DNA from: Evernia prunastri
Lineage: Eukaryota > Ascomycota > Lecanoromycetes > Lecanorales > Parmeliaceae
Reading direction: 5' to 3'
Length of the DNA: 64,000 nt
Assembly (NCBI GenBank): GCA_003184365.1
Contig: NKYR01000036.1
Location: 1-64,000 of the forward strand
Shown: one piece after another, positions 44,897 to 56,351 of the stretch
How positions within the stretch are numbered: position 1 is the first letter of the stretch
How the letters are laid out: each line of letters starts with the position of its first letter
Position numbers and translations under genes: made by a program
The notes under the pieces: generated by a model
Databases searched by the model: none
The model's input: only the letters and a program-made list of their open reading frames with translations
Told to the model about the DNA's origin: nothing

Positions 44897-46264
44897 GGCA
44901 ACTTCCAACGATTTGGTGATAATTCCCGGTATAATGTTGACCAAGCCTTCACGCTCCACCTAACGCAACAAGGTCGTGGAACTACCGCCGCCCACACCTT
45001 TCTCCACCTAGCGCTACCAGCCAAACGAACTTTTACCACTAGGTGAAGTTTGATGATTGTACGCAGGGGCTGTCGAATGCGAGATGATAGTGTTCAGGAA
45101 AACTGGTTATTGTACAAGTCGGTCGAGTTTTAACTTTTGATTCCGAAAATGCAATAAATGTCTCCGGTGTGGCTTTTACAGGACACAAATTTTTTTGGTC
45201 CCAGTGATTGCTAGAAGGGAATTCTTGGCAATATTGAGGAACTTTTGGAACAGGAAGCGGAAGGACTTGCGGCGGTTTTGTGGATTCGTCGATAGAGCAG
45301 GCCTCGGAGGTAGCTTAGTGTTGTCAAGCGAAACAGTATGTAGAATTTCCTAGATTGCAACGAGCAATCGGAAGGTATTGCTGCAGTAGGTTCGCAGAAG
45401 ATGAAGCCTGTGATAGTATGCCAACACTGAGTGTTGTAGAGCAAATCAGATCCGACCGCACTGTCCTGACGAGGCGAAAATGAAAATGAGTAAGAATCTA
45501 AGAGGACTGTTACCACCGTTAGCCCAAATAATTTGACACGAAGGTGGACGGGGTGCTTGAAAGACCTCTGAGACTTTAGGCGTACTTGTCAAGTTTGTTT
45601 CTGGGTGAAAGAATATTCACAACTCTCGAGTTGATGTTCCCTCGGAAGCACCGTTGTGCGGATCTCCTCCAAATTTCGTAGTCTTTGCTGCGCGAATTCG
45701 ACCTGGCTGCAGCAGACAGACGAGTCTCTTTCTCCAATTACGTAGAGATGGTCAGACAGTAATTGATGAGTGAAGGTTGGCAAGGCAGAACCAGAGGATT
45801 GGAGGGGTGGGTAGAGTAGTACGAGTGGTAAGCGGAGGTGAGGTGAACGGCCTCGAAGTTTTTTGAGAGGAAAAAGCCTAGGCAAAAATACTCAAGTGCG
45901 GGCCAAGGGCCAAGAAAAGCACCACTGACGGAATCCACATCTTTAAGTTAATGGCCGTAAGGTAGCTTGTTATACCTTAGGCAACTACCTACGTAAGGTA
46001 TGCTTTTAATGACTTTCTTTTGCCTGCTATCTTTCAGACTCGTCGCTTACGATTACTGAAAATGCCATTTGATAGGTATTCTATGTGTCCCCTGAGGCGT
46101 TCAGGCAGTGTCTCCTACGGACTTGCACTCTCTGTGTGCGGTTAATGTCGCCAAAGCTAAAGGGGAATATGTAGAGAACATATTGCCATACTGAGGACAG
46201 CGGTGATAATCAAGACTCCTCGCTATGCCAACTGTAAACCAAGTTGCCCGCTACGCCCGCTGTA
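44897..46264. other. LARP promoter/leader region and NPA3 3' flank
   Basis: 1.4 kb without a supported gene. It contains repeated short palindromes of the CCTTAGG/ACGTAAGG kind at about 45960-46000. Confidence 0.45.
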
Positions 46265-47549
46265 TCATAATTGAGTTGTCTGAAGATATCTAGAGAAACT
46301 CTCTCCCTCGGAGGAAGCTGCCTCGGTGGTATGTACCATTGCCTGCTTATAGCGAGTCGCAAGCCCTTTATCCATATAGGCTTCCTTATCGGCTTCGTCC
46401 TCCTCCGTTTCATCCTCGTCTGGCTCGACCAATTCCGCCTCGGGTTCGGAAGCTGAATTATCTTCCAGATCGCTTAAGGTATCAACATTATGTCTCTGGG
46501 CAGCCTTCGCCTCGTATAAACCACCCGATGCAGTTTTTGGCTCGGAAACATTCATGTCCTTCATCATGTTCCCAAGATCCTTCTCCCTCTTGCCCGCCTT
46601 TTCTTCTTGCCTCTCCTTCCTTCGCCTCTCAAGCTCTGGCTTGTAGTCTCTCTCAAATTCCTCCGCTTTTTCTCCGACTGCCGTAAAGAAATCTTCAATA
46701 CCTTGCCCCGTCATGGAGCTGACTCCCACCACACTTAGATGTCGATAGAATTCTTCAAGCATCAGACTCATACTGTTCAGTAGCGAACCCATATAACCAC
46801 TGCCCCCTCCAAACCCTCCACCACCTTCCACCCCGCCAAAGCTTCCACCATCCTCTTCTTGCTTCAAAGCTGCTTGAAAGGCTTCAAAGTCGGTCATCCA
46901 TTCTTTCGCAAAATGGGCATCCTTGACATCGGTCTTGTTGAACACCAGAATCATCGGCAACTTTGTTTTGTAAAGTATGCTGCAGGCATAGAGCATATTA
47001 CTCATAAACGTGCTTGTGGAGCTTGTTCGTGGGGTATCAATGATATATGCAACGACTGTAGGAAATGATGAGGCGAGAGATTCGAGAAGGATACTACCAG
47101 AAGCACTCCACATAAAAACCTCAATCTGGCCTGGGGTATCAACGATGATATTCTTGATTGCCTTGGCACTTGGAATTTCCGGATGCGGAGCTGTACGTTT
47201 CTCTAGTATGTTGATGATTTGATCTATTTTGGTTGCAAATATGTTCAGCGATGTGACGATCCCTCCATTAGGTCCTAGATTATATTCCCGCATAACCTCT
47301 TTGTAGTTGAGAGAATCCCGTATGTCGATGTTGCACTCGAATGGGACATTACGAACAGCAGGATCTAGGTTAATGACATATGGTGGTTCACGCTTCGAGT
47401 GTAAATGGGAGTTGATTCTTTGCATGAAAGTTGTTTTGCCTGAACCTGTACAGGAGTCGGTGGTTAGCTGGGTAAACGCATGGTCGACGTCGAAGTCACT
47501 CACCAGCCATGCCTACACAAACAATCGCTACAGGCGATTTGTCCGTCAT
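46265..47549 (-). CDS. NPA3: GPN-loop GTPase 1 (Npa3/GPN1/XAB1)
   Basis: Exons 47549-47504 and 47445-46265 give 408 aa; the 58-nt intron splits the P-loop codon for Gly in GMAGSGKTT (about residues 13-21). The family-defining Gly-Pro-Asn loop is in LGPNGGI (about 73-78). Switch motif [10 protein letters not shown] and base-specificity motif VFNKTD are present. A Gly-rich insert follows (about residue 225), then a charged coiled-coil region and an acidic tail. GPN1 with GPN3 assembles RNA polymerase II in the cytosol and helps its nuclear import. An in-frame ATG eight codons upstream (47573) is possible, but 47549 has an A at -3. Confidence 0.94.
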
Positions 47550-47737
47550 GTTGGATATCTGTGTCCTTGTCATTGAAGTCCGTCGCTTATAGTAAGTACC
47601 ATAGACAGATAGAATCAGAAGCTGGGAGGTGTGTGTTCTTGTGAAGCTTCACTCTTGATTTCCATGACGATTAGGGTTAGGGTTATAAGCAATCCCGCTT
47701 CTTCATTTAATTCGATAATTTCTGTATCTCCCTACCT
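47550..47737. promoter_or_regulatory. Bidirectional promoter of NPA3 and CWF19 with telomere-like motif
   Basis: Only 188 bp separate the two divergent starts. TTAGGGTTAGGGTTA lies at 47671-47685, two and a half units of the fungal telomere repeat. In fungi such motifs in promoters are bound by Tbf1-type factors. This use is inferred. Confidence 0.6.
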
Positions 47738-49949
47738 ATGATCATCAAGCATGTGACTATGACTCTGGAAGAATTCGAAAAATCGTTAGCCGAGGGAAAG
47801 AACGAGCAAAATAAGACAAAGTCTAGCCTCGGAAACGAGGAAAGCAGGCAATATCATAGGCATCACAGGAAGCACCATAACGATGGAGACGATCGTAGGC
47901 ACAAGAGGCGAAAGCATTCAACCAGCAGGGATGATAAAAACGGGACGCATGGAAGTTTCAAAACGGAACCAGGACATGTAGAAGAGCAGCGCACGGATCG
48001 CGGGGCCTCACAAATCAATGGCGAGAAGGCGGACCCAGCTACTTGGAGGCCAGCGAAGAATGATGGTCACCTCCCAATCGCACGTTCCATCGGTGAGATC
48101 AAGAGGGATTCTTGGATGGAACAACCGTCTGGCTTAGATATTGACTACACACAAAAGGGCTTTAGAAAGCCATTGGAGCCTATCACCTCAAGACCGTCAA
48201 AGGCCGATTTCGAGCTCAAAGTCCATGAAAATGAATTGAATAAGCACCATCTACAGGATCCAGCCGATGGCAACGACGTTCCGGAAAGCCTCAATAAGGA
48301 GCCCGCACAGCACGAAATCGACTACGTCTTTGGTGATGCAGGGGCTCTGTGGCGGATGAGTAAGCTGAACCGTGTCTACAAACGGGCAGAAGAAACTGGG
48401 AAACCCGTAGACGAGGTGGCAGAAGGACAATTTGGGGATCTAAGAGCATTCGACGATGCTAGAGAGGAGCAGGTAGAGCTCGAAAGGAGGGAAACCTACG
48501 GTGAAGGGTACGTGGGGAAGGAAAAGCCAAATGGTGAGCTTTTTGAGGAGCGGAAGTTAGATATGGGTCTACGAAATATGAACTCCGGATCAGAGCACGA
48601 TGAGCCGGATGTGCAAGGCTCCACTAGTCAGGTAGATGTTAAGAAGGCAGCTCCAACGACCGTGCCTCTGGATCAGACTACTTTGAATAGACTCAAGGCA
48701 CAGATGCTGAAAGCCAAAGTCCGAGGTTCATCCAACACAGCTAGGTTGGAAGCCGAGTACAACGACGCTATGGCTACTTTTGCTAACAGCAAACAACCTG
48801 ACGTAATTGTGCTTGGTGCCATGGATAACAGGTTGTTGGCTGGGTCGCGTGATGGCGAGGTCAAGAGGGTTGACAACAGAAGGGGAAGGGAGAGGGGCTT
48901 AGTAGAAGAAAACGAAGACATGAGCATCGAAGATATGGTCCGGCAGGAGCGGCGATCGCGCAATCAGGCTGGCGGAGACGGACAACGTTTCGCGGAAAGG
49001 ATAGCCAAAGATGCGAAGTTTGACGTATGTATCTTCTCTCCAACAAAGGAGAGTTCGCTGACTTCTTGCTCAGAATGATTTGGATTACATGGACGAGAAC
49101 GCCAATAAGCTCGCGAAGCGTGTACAGAAGTCCGAGATCAATCTCAGGAATACAGCAATATCTGATTTCCAGAAGATGAACCGCATTTTAGACAATTGCC
49201 CTCTCTGCTATCATGAAGATACTGAGACGCCTCCAGTTGCGCCAATAGTATCTCTTGCCACTAGAGTCTATCTCACTCTACCTACGGAGCCCGAGATCAG
49301 TGAGGGCGGAGCATGCATCATACCTGTGCAACATCGAGGCAATCTTTTGGAGTGTGATGACGATGAATGGGAAGAGATCAGAGTATGTAAATCGAATAAT
49401 CCTCTGCATCTCAATCAAATTGCTAATTCATGGCAGAACTTTATGAAGAGTCTCACTCGGATGTATCATGACCAGGGCAGAGATGTCATATTCTATGAGA
49501 ATGCTGCAGTCCCAGAGCGAAAGAAGCATGCTGGCATGGAAGTCGTGCCACTACCCTACAGCCTTGGGGAGACTGCACCAGCGTTCTTCAAGGAGGCGAT
49601 TCTTACGTCTGACGAGGAGTGGACGCAACACAAAAAAATTATCGATACTCTTTCCAAGGCCAAGCAAGGTCAAGGTAAAACGGCTTTTCGACAGACGCTA
49701 GCGAAAGAGATGCCGTACTTTCATGTATGGTTCGAAGTCAATGGTGGAATAGGTCATATCGTCGAAGATGCTAGTCGATGGCCCAAAGGGGACCTTTTTG
49801 CTAGGGCGATCATAGGTGGAATGCTCGACGTAGCTCCCGACGTTGTTAAGAGGCAAGGCCGTTGGAATAGAGGCGGTGACAGGAGGGTCGAAGGGTTCAG
49901 GAAGAGGTGGAGGAAGTTCGACTGGACGAGAGTCTTGACGGATTCATGA
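47738..49949 (+). CDS. CWF19: Pre-mRNA splicing factor Cwf19-like (CwfJ family)
   Basis: Exons 47738-49024, 49074-49382 and 49437-49949 give 702 aa; the ATG at 47759 (MTLEEFEKSLAEG) is an alternative start seven codons later. The second intron (54 nt, GTATGT, TTGCTAATTC branch, GGCAG) is a multiple of three without a stop, so it is easily missed. The N-terminus is His/Lys/Arg-rich (HRHHRKHHNDGDDRRHKR). The C-terminal half holds both CwfJ domains, with NCPLCYHED, PVQHRGNLLECDDDEWEEIRN and MPYFHVWFEVNGGIGHIVED. The protein is a spliceosome component linked to late splicing and lariat processing (Drn1 family). It shares a promoter with NPA3. Confidence 0.92.
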
Positions 49950-51044
49950 ATTGAAAGCGACCAAATGAAGTTATGAGACGAATCTCCCACCAGAACAGAA
50001 ACAGAGCAACAACACCTTCAGGCAGACCTTACATCGAGCTATGCAAGCAATGCTGCAATGCGTCTGCTCTGGGTATGGAGCCGTATCGCTAGTTGACCAG
50101 GGTCAACCCGTGAAGGATCGCCCAGAACTGGATCAAGGCCGGAGTAGGAGTGATAATTGTTAGAATGGACCAACGGCGGACGAACTTTAAAACATGCTTT
50201 CGGTCTTCCTTCGAGAAGATGGATCACTTCGGAGAAGATTCGGAGAAGACATTACTTCCAGCAAGCCCAATTCGAACCAGGATATCCCACATTGATGACA
50301 TGACTGTACGTGTACTGCATCATCCATTGTCGTTCAGAACTACCCATCTGTTGCTTGCGGGACAAACGGTCGCTTAGAGGTTCCCTTGCCTCGAACGTTC
50401 TTCGTCTCTTCTAGCCGAGGTCGAGGGAATGACAAAATCTAAGGAGAATGTCTAGTTCAGAAGTGCTTCGTCGATGTTGATGACAAGACGGCGCTTTGCG
50501 CTTCTAATGCTAAATGGTCAATAGAATTGAAATATCAAGCATATTCTAGGGCCCTTCTCTGTCAGTCATATCCGTCGCAAAGGTCTAATTCCAGATCTCT
50601 GTACAGAAGAGATACTTCAAGGCGCTTTTCAGCTTTGATGCCATTTTTATCAACGGCCGGTTCGCAGGTGAGATTATAGCCGTTCGCGAGGCTGACTGTA
50701 CGAGTACCTACTTTACCGCTGTAGTCCCAGAGTTACATCTTGAGTCGCTTTCCAACCCCGAGGCTATTGACCCTTGTTATAGGGTTTCTTGATTTAATTG
50801 ATGGATATCCTACTCAGGTCAGTATAATGTAAAAGTAGCGATTGTAGATTTGGAAGAAATTTATTTTGCGGAATTTAAGATGGAGGACGGGGGCGCCGCT
50901 AAAAATCACTTTGGCCGCCGCGGGATGCCATTCCTCAAGGACTTGAACAATTCCTCCCTTGGTGTAAGCCTTGACAGTACGCCTCCGAGTACCTGGCTTT
51001 CTTCACAATTCCCACACTTCTGCCACACGCTCTGGCCACAGGTC
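49950..51044. other. Interval between CWF19 and the Zn2Cys6 gene
   Basis: 1.1 kb without a supported gene. The right end is in frame with the Zn2Cys6 gene from an ATG at 50880, so part of it may be coding or leader. Confidence 0.45.
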
Positions 51045-53058
51045 ATGTCACAGCAGAGTGACACCGTGCAGTCCTATCAACCAAACTCATACCCCAGCTA
51101 TTCAGCGCCCTCGATGGCTGCTCAGTTCAATTATCCTCCACCTGAAGGGCAAGGGCAAGGGCAAGCTACATCTCCCCCTGGATCAAACAAGGCTCATCCT
51201 AATATCAGCTTGCCTCCGATTCGATCGATCGACGGAATATCTCAGCCACAGCATCAGCAGTCGCAACAAGGCGGACAAGCTCCTCCCATGGGCTCCGCAA
51301 TGCCGCCAAATCTGGGCCAATACTACGGACAAGGCCAATACCCACCGCCTACCTCCGATCCAAACGCTCCTGTCCGATACCCCATTCCGCCAGACGGCAG
51401 GCAAATGTCTGGTGGACGACACAAGAAGGAGATCAAGCGGAGGACGAAGACTGGGTGTCTGACATGTCGCAAGCGCCGCATCAAGGTGTGTAAACAGCAC
51501 TTATAGAATATGCAGTGCATCCGGCGCAACAATCTCAAAGACTCCCTTGCGATAATGCAGTTGTAGTTGTCTTCGTTTAATATTTACCGAGTTCCTTGGG
51601 GCGACCCGGGTAGTAGCGACCGTGTCAAGCGAGCGTGGGCTGCTTCACTCTTGTGTTCATGATCTCTGTGAAGGAGTTGGATCCACGAATTCACGCTCCG
51701 TTACACAACCACATTTGAGACTCCGCTGACCTATAAATCAATCTTGAATCAGTGTGATGAGACCCACCCAGCTTGCAGAAATTGTCAGAAAAGCAAGCGC
51801 GACTGTCTAGGTTACGACCCAATCTTCAAATCACAGCCAGGGCCAACAGCAATCCAGCCTGCGCTGGGCGGTGCTTCCTCTACCCAGTCTGCAAACTCCT
51901 CGCCATATCCGCCGCCTCCTCAAGGCTACGTGCACGCCGGCTCTCAAGGCTACGGTCCAGCAGGGACAGATTCAGAAACACCCACAGTCCAAGCTTACGA
52001 CTACGGTGCTGCTATAGATCCAGCCCTGGAAGGTGGAGCAGCACAAATGCAAGATAGCAAGGAGCCTTTAGGGACAGGGACCCCGTATCCATCCCCTGCA
52101 TCTGATCAGCAAGGCCATCGAGGTAAGTCTCCTCTAATCCAAGGATTATGCATCTCGCTTTTCGGATTAGTGTCTTTACTAATACGTTCTTGTAGCGAAG
52201 CGAACAAAAATTGAAGAGCTCCTCTGTATAAGGGGCGTGTCTCCTCCTCCACCTGCACCGCCAGCTACAATATCAGCTGCTACACGCGAAGAGATCAAAC
52301 ACATATGGACTACCGTGTACGCACCAGGTATAGACAAGTTCTTGGAGACCAAGTGGTTTGCACTGAGGGGCTATACACATCTCGTACAAAACAGTCGGCT
52401 GTGCGACCAGTTTCAAGCACTCATTCAACGATACGCAATAGATCAGACGCACCCTAACTACTATCAGAATTGGGGAGTCACACAGAGTCTCGAAGCCACA
52501 GTGGTCTGGGCAATGATAGGGATGTGCCGGCAAGTCGTGGACAACTCACCAGTCGACGAGCAAGATGTCAAAGACGGGGTTCATGATGCCGCTAAGAGAA
52601 TGGATATTTTCGAGAACCTGGTTACCGGAGAATATCTTGATTCCTCCACAGCACCTGCATCGTCCGAAGAAACTAACGGCACGAATCTGGGCGACCAGCT
52701 GAAGACTCGCGAACGCGACTTCTGGCGCCTCGTGCATACCTTTCTCACCATCCGAGATGATGAGGCTAGTGCTGCCAAAGAAATAGATGACACGCTGACG
52801 AGCTGCCGTGGCCTTCTAGACAGCCGCGAGAATAGAGACGTCATCTACTCTGTGATGGTTGCTCGACATGTCGGAGCACGCATATCAGAATTTCCGGAGA
52901 ATCTGCAGCAGCCTGCGAACAACGATGAGGATAATGCAAGAACAAAAGTGTTCGTCGCAAAGAAATTCATCGAGGATGAGTCGAACGGCAAGGGGACTAA
53001 TCAGGTCGTGCAAAGACTTTGTGGAATGGCTCATAGGAGTTGGAGCATTAAGCGCTAG
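51045..53058 (+). CDS. Zn(II)2Cys6 transcription factor
   Basis: Exons 51045-51485, 51753-52122 and 52196-53058 give 557 aa. The first intron (267 nt) lies between CLTCRKRRIK and CDETHPACRNCQKSKRDC, inside the zinc cluster. Splicing yields the full six-Cys pattern C-x2-C-x6-C-x6-C-x2-C-x6-C. About 130 Gln/Pro/Ser/Gly-rich residues precede it. The C-terminal part has AKRTKIEELLCIRG and a helical region with LVQNSRLCDQFQ and ATVVWAMIGMCRQV, ending TNQVVQRLCGMAHRSW. Placement of the cluster in the middle, not at the N-terminus, is less common. Targets are unknown. The alternative in-frame start at 50880 would add 55 residues. Confidence 0.85.
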
Positions 53059-54198
53059 GGGGGGGCCCATATATGGCACAGTCTTACTGGCATCAAATCA
53101 CGGAATTGACGGCTCTTGAGGAAACCTCGCACGAACATCTGTCTCACTGAAAGGCGACTGCGATCACGCCATGTTTTCACTAGTTCTTAGAAAGGGTTCG
53201 CTCGACTGGCTTACGGGCTTCAATCGGAGCATGTACAATGCAGCAATACTGCAAGGCATACTTAGCAAGACGGAAAGAGACTTCTTTATGATAATCAAGG
53301 CTTTTTAACACAGACTCATTTGCCCTGATGACGCTATAGTAGGCTTAGGCGTCCTCTATTCTTCACACACGAACAGTGTCATGCCATCTCCCTACTGACT
53401 TCCACAAATTCTTCACCGGTCTTTGCGTAATCACGATCCCCCAGCCTCGACGACTCTGCTGCACCACGACACTCTTGCGGCTCATGCGGGGCTTCCCCAT
53501 CGCTAAACATTGAGAATCCGCCGCGCATACAGATTCTTGGTGCAATTAGCGCTAGGTGCGTTCGCAATAGAAATGCCTAATCTTTGCTTGCATTACGACA
53601 ATCATGAATGGCTGTCTCGCTTTGGCCAACCTTCGCGGTCCCCCGATTACCTCCGTCACTGATAGATAGTCGAAGAGCTGTTGTCCGACGTAGGTTGGGT
53701 CCTCGCACGGGAAATGGCCTGGACACTGTAGGCTATACGAAAGCCACAGGCGTGAGCAAATTCGTTGTCCCAAACCCTGGCTTTGGTACCAATGAAGGCA
53801 ACGTCGGCAGTTACTCATTCTCTATTTAGGGCAGCTGGGATTTGAAAAAGCTTGGACCCGACAATAGAAAGGTGCGGTTGACCATATGTCAATTTGTAGG
53901 CAAGGGAGTGGAATAAAGTGTATAATAACTACTGAGCTGCTCCCATGCTGTGCCAGCCTCATCCTGATGATCGATGAAATTTTCGAAGTATAAGAACAGA
54001 GACATCATCCCCCGACTCGATGTTTTCTCAGTCCCTCCTCCGCACTCTTCACCGGAAATCCGACCAGCGATACAACCATCTCCAACCTCATCAGCGCCAT
54101 CGCCATCGCCATCTCGTCTATTGTCCCTAGGGTATCACATACTTTCCGCCCATTCCTGACGCCCCCACGCTTCCACTCCATCATTCCAACCGAATACG
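53059..54198. other. Interval with possible gene remnants
   Basis: Overlapping frames at 53363-53567 and 53552-53818 (minus) and 53608-53829 (plus) read partly like protein but shift frame and join to nothing, suggesting a decayed gene or chance. The right end, about 54010-54190, is a CT-rich leader of the 56-residue gene. Confidence 0.35.
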
Positions 54199-54436
54199 AT
54201 GACCAGCAGAGGCTACACATTGGCGCAGAATCAGGCAGAGTGGGAAGATGATCGCGCCGATGATCCCTTGCAAGATTACCTCGACGCTCAGAACCGAGAA
54301 ATGGATGCCACCAAGTATGTCTTCTTTTGTGTGATTTTCTAGTCTACTGCGAGTCTTGTAGCTCATATCCGCAATCTCTAGCGACGACGAAAGGAGGGAA
54401 GCAAGGGCGGCGAGAAACAAAGCAGAGGACGACTGA
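54199..54436 (+). CDS. Small acidic/charged protein of 56 residues, unknown
   Basis: Exons 54199-54314 and 54382-54436; the 67-nt intron has a GTATGT donor and a CTCTAG acceptor. The first exon is MTSRGYTLAQNQAEWEDD... and is rich in Asp, Glu and Gln (DDPLQDYLDAQNREMDAT). The second continues as DDERREARAARNKAEDD. The whole protein is predicted to be a charged helix without Cys, signal peptide or membrane segment. Upstream is a CT-rich leader typical of expressed genes here. I do not recognise the family. A longer intron or an upstream exon cannot be excluded. Confidence 0.5.
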
Positions 54437-55270
54437 TATGAGGCAGGGAACAACGCGGACAATTGCCGAAAGACATCGAATTGATGCTCTAGCACCTAGT
54501 TTTACTGCTTGCACGAAGTCTTCCTTCGTCGGGGATGGCACGGGAAAAGAGTGTTATTGATAGCCTCATTGTAATGGATGACGGTGGGATAGGATGAATC
54601 AAGCTCGGACTAGAGAGTAACAGGGTTGGCTAAGAAGCATACAGCATTATCTACCAGCGGCCGTCTTCTGTGCCATGTGTGTTGCGTATAGTTGTCTGGA
54701 CCATAATATCTCCAAGCTTCAAGCTTCCTGGTGCTGCCGCCGTAACTGTTGGTAATCCTGGGGTAGTCTTGATCAGTTACTTATATGTCTGTACAATTTC
54801 TGTCGGGTGCACAATATTTCATTGACAAACAAGAAGAAGTGCCTACTTTAGCATGTGCTGATCAGCTAGCTCATATGAATTATGGGGTCGGTTGCGGTGG
54901 GTGGAAAGGCAAGGGATGGCTCTTTATAAGACTCCTATTGGAGCTGATAAAAGGCGGGTTATTTGGAATGGAAGACAGGGGAGGAGACGTTTCGTCTTGG
55001 TGTGAGTTTCAAGGAAATCGCTAGCTCGACATGATGCGGAGATGGGTCATGGTCTGTCAGAAGAGAACAATAACGTGGAACGCAGAAAGGTCTACCCATC
55101 CCCCCCCGAAAATCATCACCTCTCCGATTCCTAGCAAAATACGAGTACAATGACTGGTTGTGACCCCCTTCCCCACATGCGTTCTGTTTAGATGGAAACG
55201 GGAAACATGAAATCATAAGAAATGGCTGTATGAAAAGAAACACAACAGAAATGATCCATGATGCGAGCCT
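54437..55270. other. 3' flanks, 0.8 kb
   Basis: Lies between the 56-residue gene and the peptidase stop codon. No supported gene. Confidence 0.5.
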
Positions 55271-56351
55271 TCAATTATGACAGACCTGTCCGTTGCAGTC
55301 GGGATCGTCGTCGTCGATTCCGGCTCTTGGGGCACCGAATGTGGGATTTTCGCAGATAGTTTGCCAGAGGACGTGCTAAAGATCGATATCGAGTCAGTAA
55401 TAATCAATACAAGTGAGGCAGCAGTGAGACTTGCGCTAGCATAATACATATAACTGTCGGCATTGAAGGGTGCCAGATTTTTAGGCAAGTTATTGTATAC
55501 ATTCACGGGCCCGTAGCCATCAGGGTTCGATTGGTCGATTATTTCCGCGCCGAAACTACGAATAACGTGAGTGGTAGTTCTTTTGCGTTTTGTTTTGAGG
55601 AAAAACTGTGTGCAGTCGAGAACTTACATATTCTTGGTCAGTGCGTCGTAATGTCTGAGGCAACAAAGTTAGCTCTTGGTGTCTGATTGGGTCGATTATT
55701 GAACCCCTACGTATACTCGTGAAGTAATGTGGCACCCAGAGAGTTCATAAGATAGCTAACATGGCCATTGGCGTTCAGTTCATCACAGTCGACATACCAT
55801 TTGGCGTCGTCCGGATTGTCTGCAGGATTGTCTGCGCCGTTCAAACTGGTGACTGCTTTCTTATTAAAAGCGGTAGGGCATAGGACGATGTAGGGATTGT
55901 CAGTGTCATGTCCGTTCGTGTAGGCAAGCGTCCTTCCATCGCATAGATTATTGGTATCGGTGGTCTGTACATGAAGCTTTCCGAGCAAGTCGTTACCGCT
56001 TGGTGCGTTTGGATCTCCAGTCCCGAGAATGGCGGTAAACACGTTCTTCACTCCTGGTCTGTCACCTTCGTTGAAATAATTGGGAAAGATGGTGGTGTCA
56101 GTGTCGATGAACATGTTGACGTAGGATGCTAGCTCTAGCGCATCATTGAAGGCTGTTTCAACTTGATCCAATTTGTTTGGGTGATTTCCTGTATCGGGAA
56201 GATCATCTCCTGTAGTAGGCTCAGCCCGTTTCGACAAAATGTTGTGGGCATCACGGGGAGGATTTTGCAGAATGGTGGGAGCAGAAGGCAATGAAAAAGC
56301 TGTTGAGAACAGCAGGCAACCGCTAGTAAGCAGTAAGAGGCATCGTGACAT
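55271..56351 (-). CDS. Secreted M35-like metallopeptidase
   Basis: Exons 56351-55711, 55654-55628, 55555-55435 and 55375-55271 give 297 aa. The second exon has only 27 nt. The third intron (55434-55376) uses a GC donor (GCAAGT). A signal peptide (MSRCLLLLTSGCLLFSTAFS) and a Lys-Arg propeptide site (LSKRAE) are present. The zinc motif HEYTH forms only after intron 1 is removed. The downstream ADSYMYYAS supplies the expected third ligand Asp of deuterolysin/lysine-specific endopeptidases. The C-terminus has three Cys. Extracellular protein breakdown is the likely role. Many close relatives in fungi lack full activity, so activity is inferred from the ligands only. Confidence 0.85.

Noticed and set aside
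53059..54000. A complete gene between the Zn2Cys6 gene and the 56-residue gene
   Set aside because: Frames read like protein only in short pieces on both strands, and no splice model connects them.
55501..55560. tRNA-like GGTTCGATT string
   Set aside because: A T-loop-like match only; no cloverleaf can be drawn around it, and it lies in the third exon of the peptidase gene.
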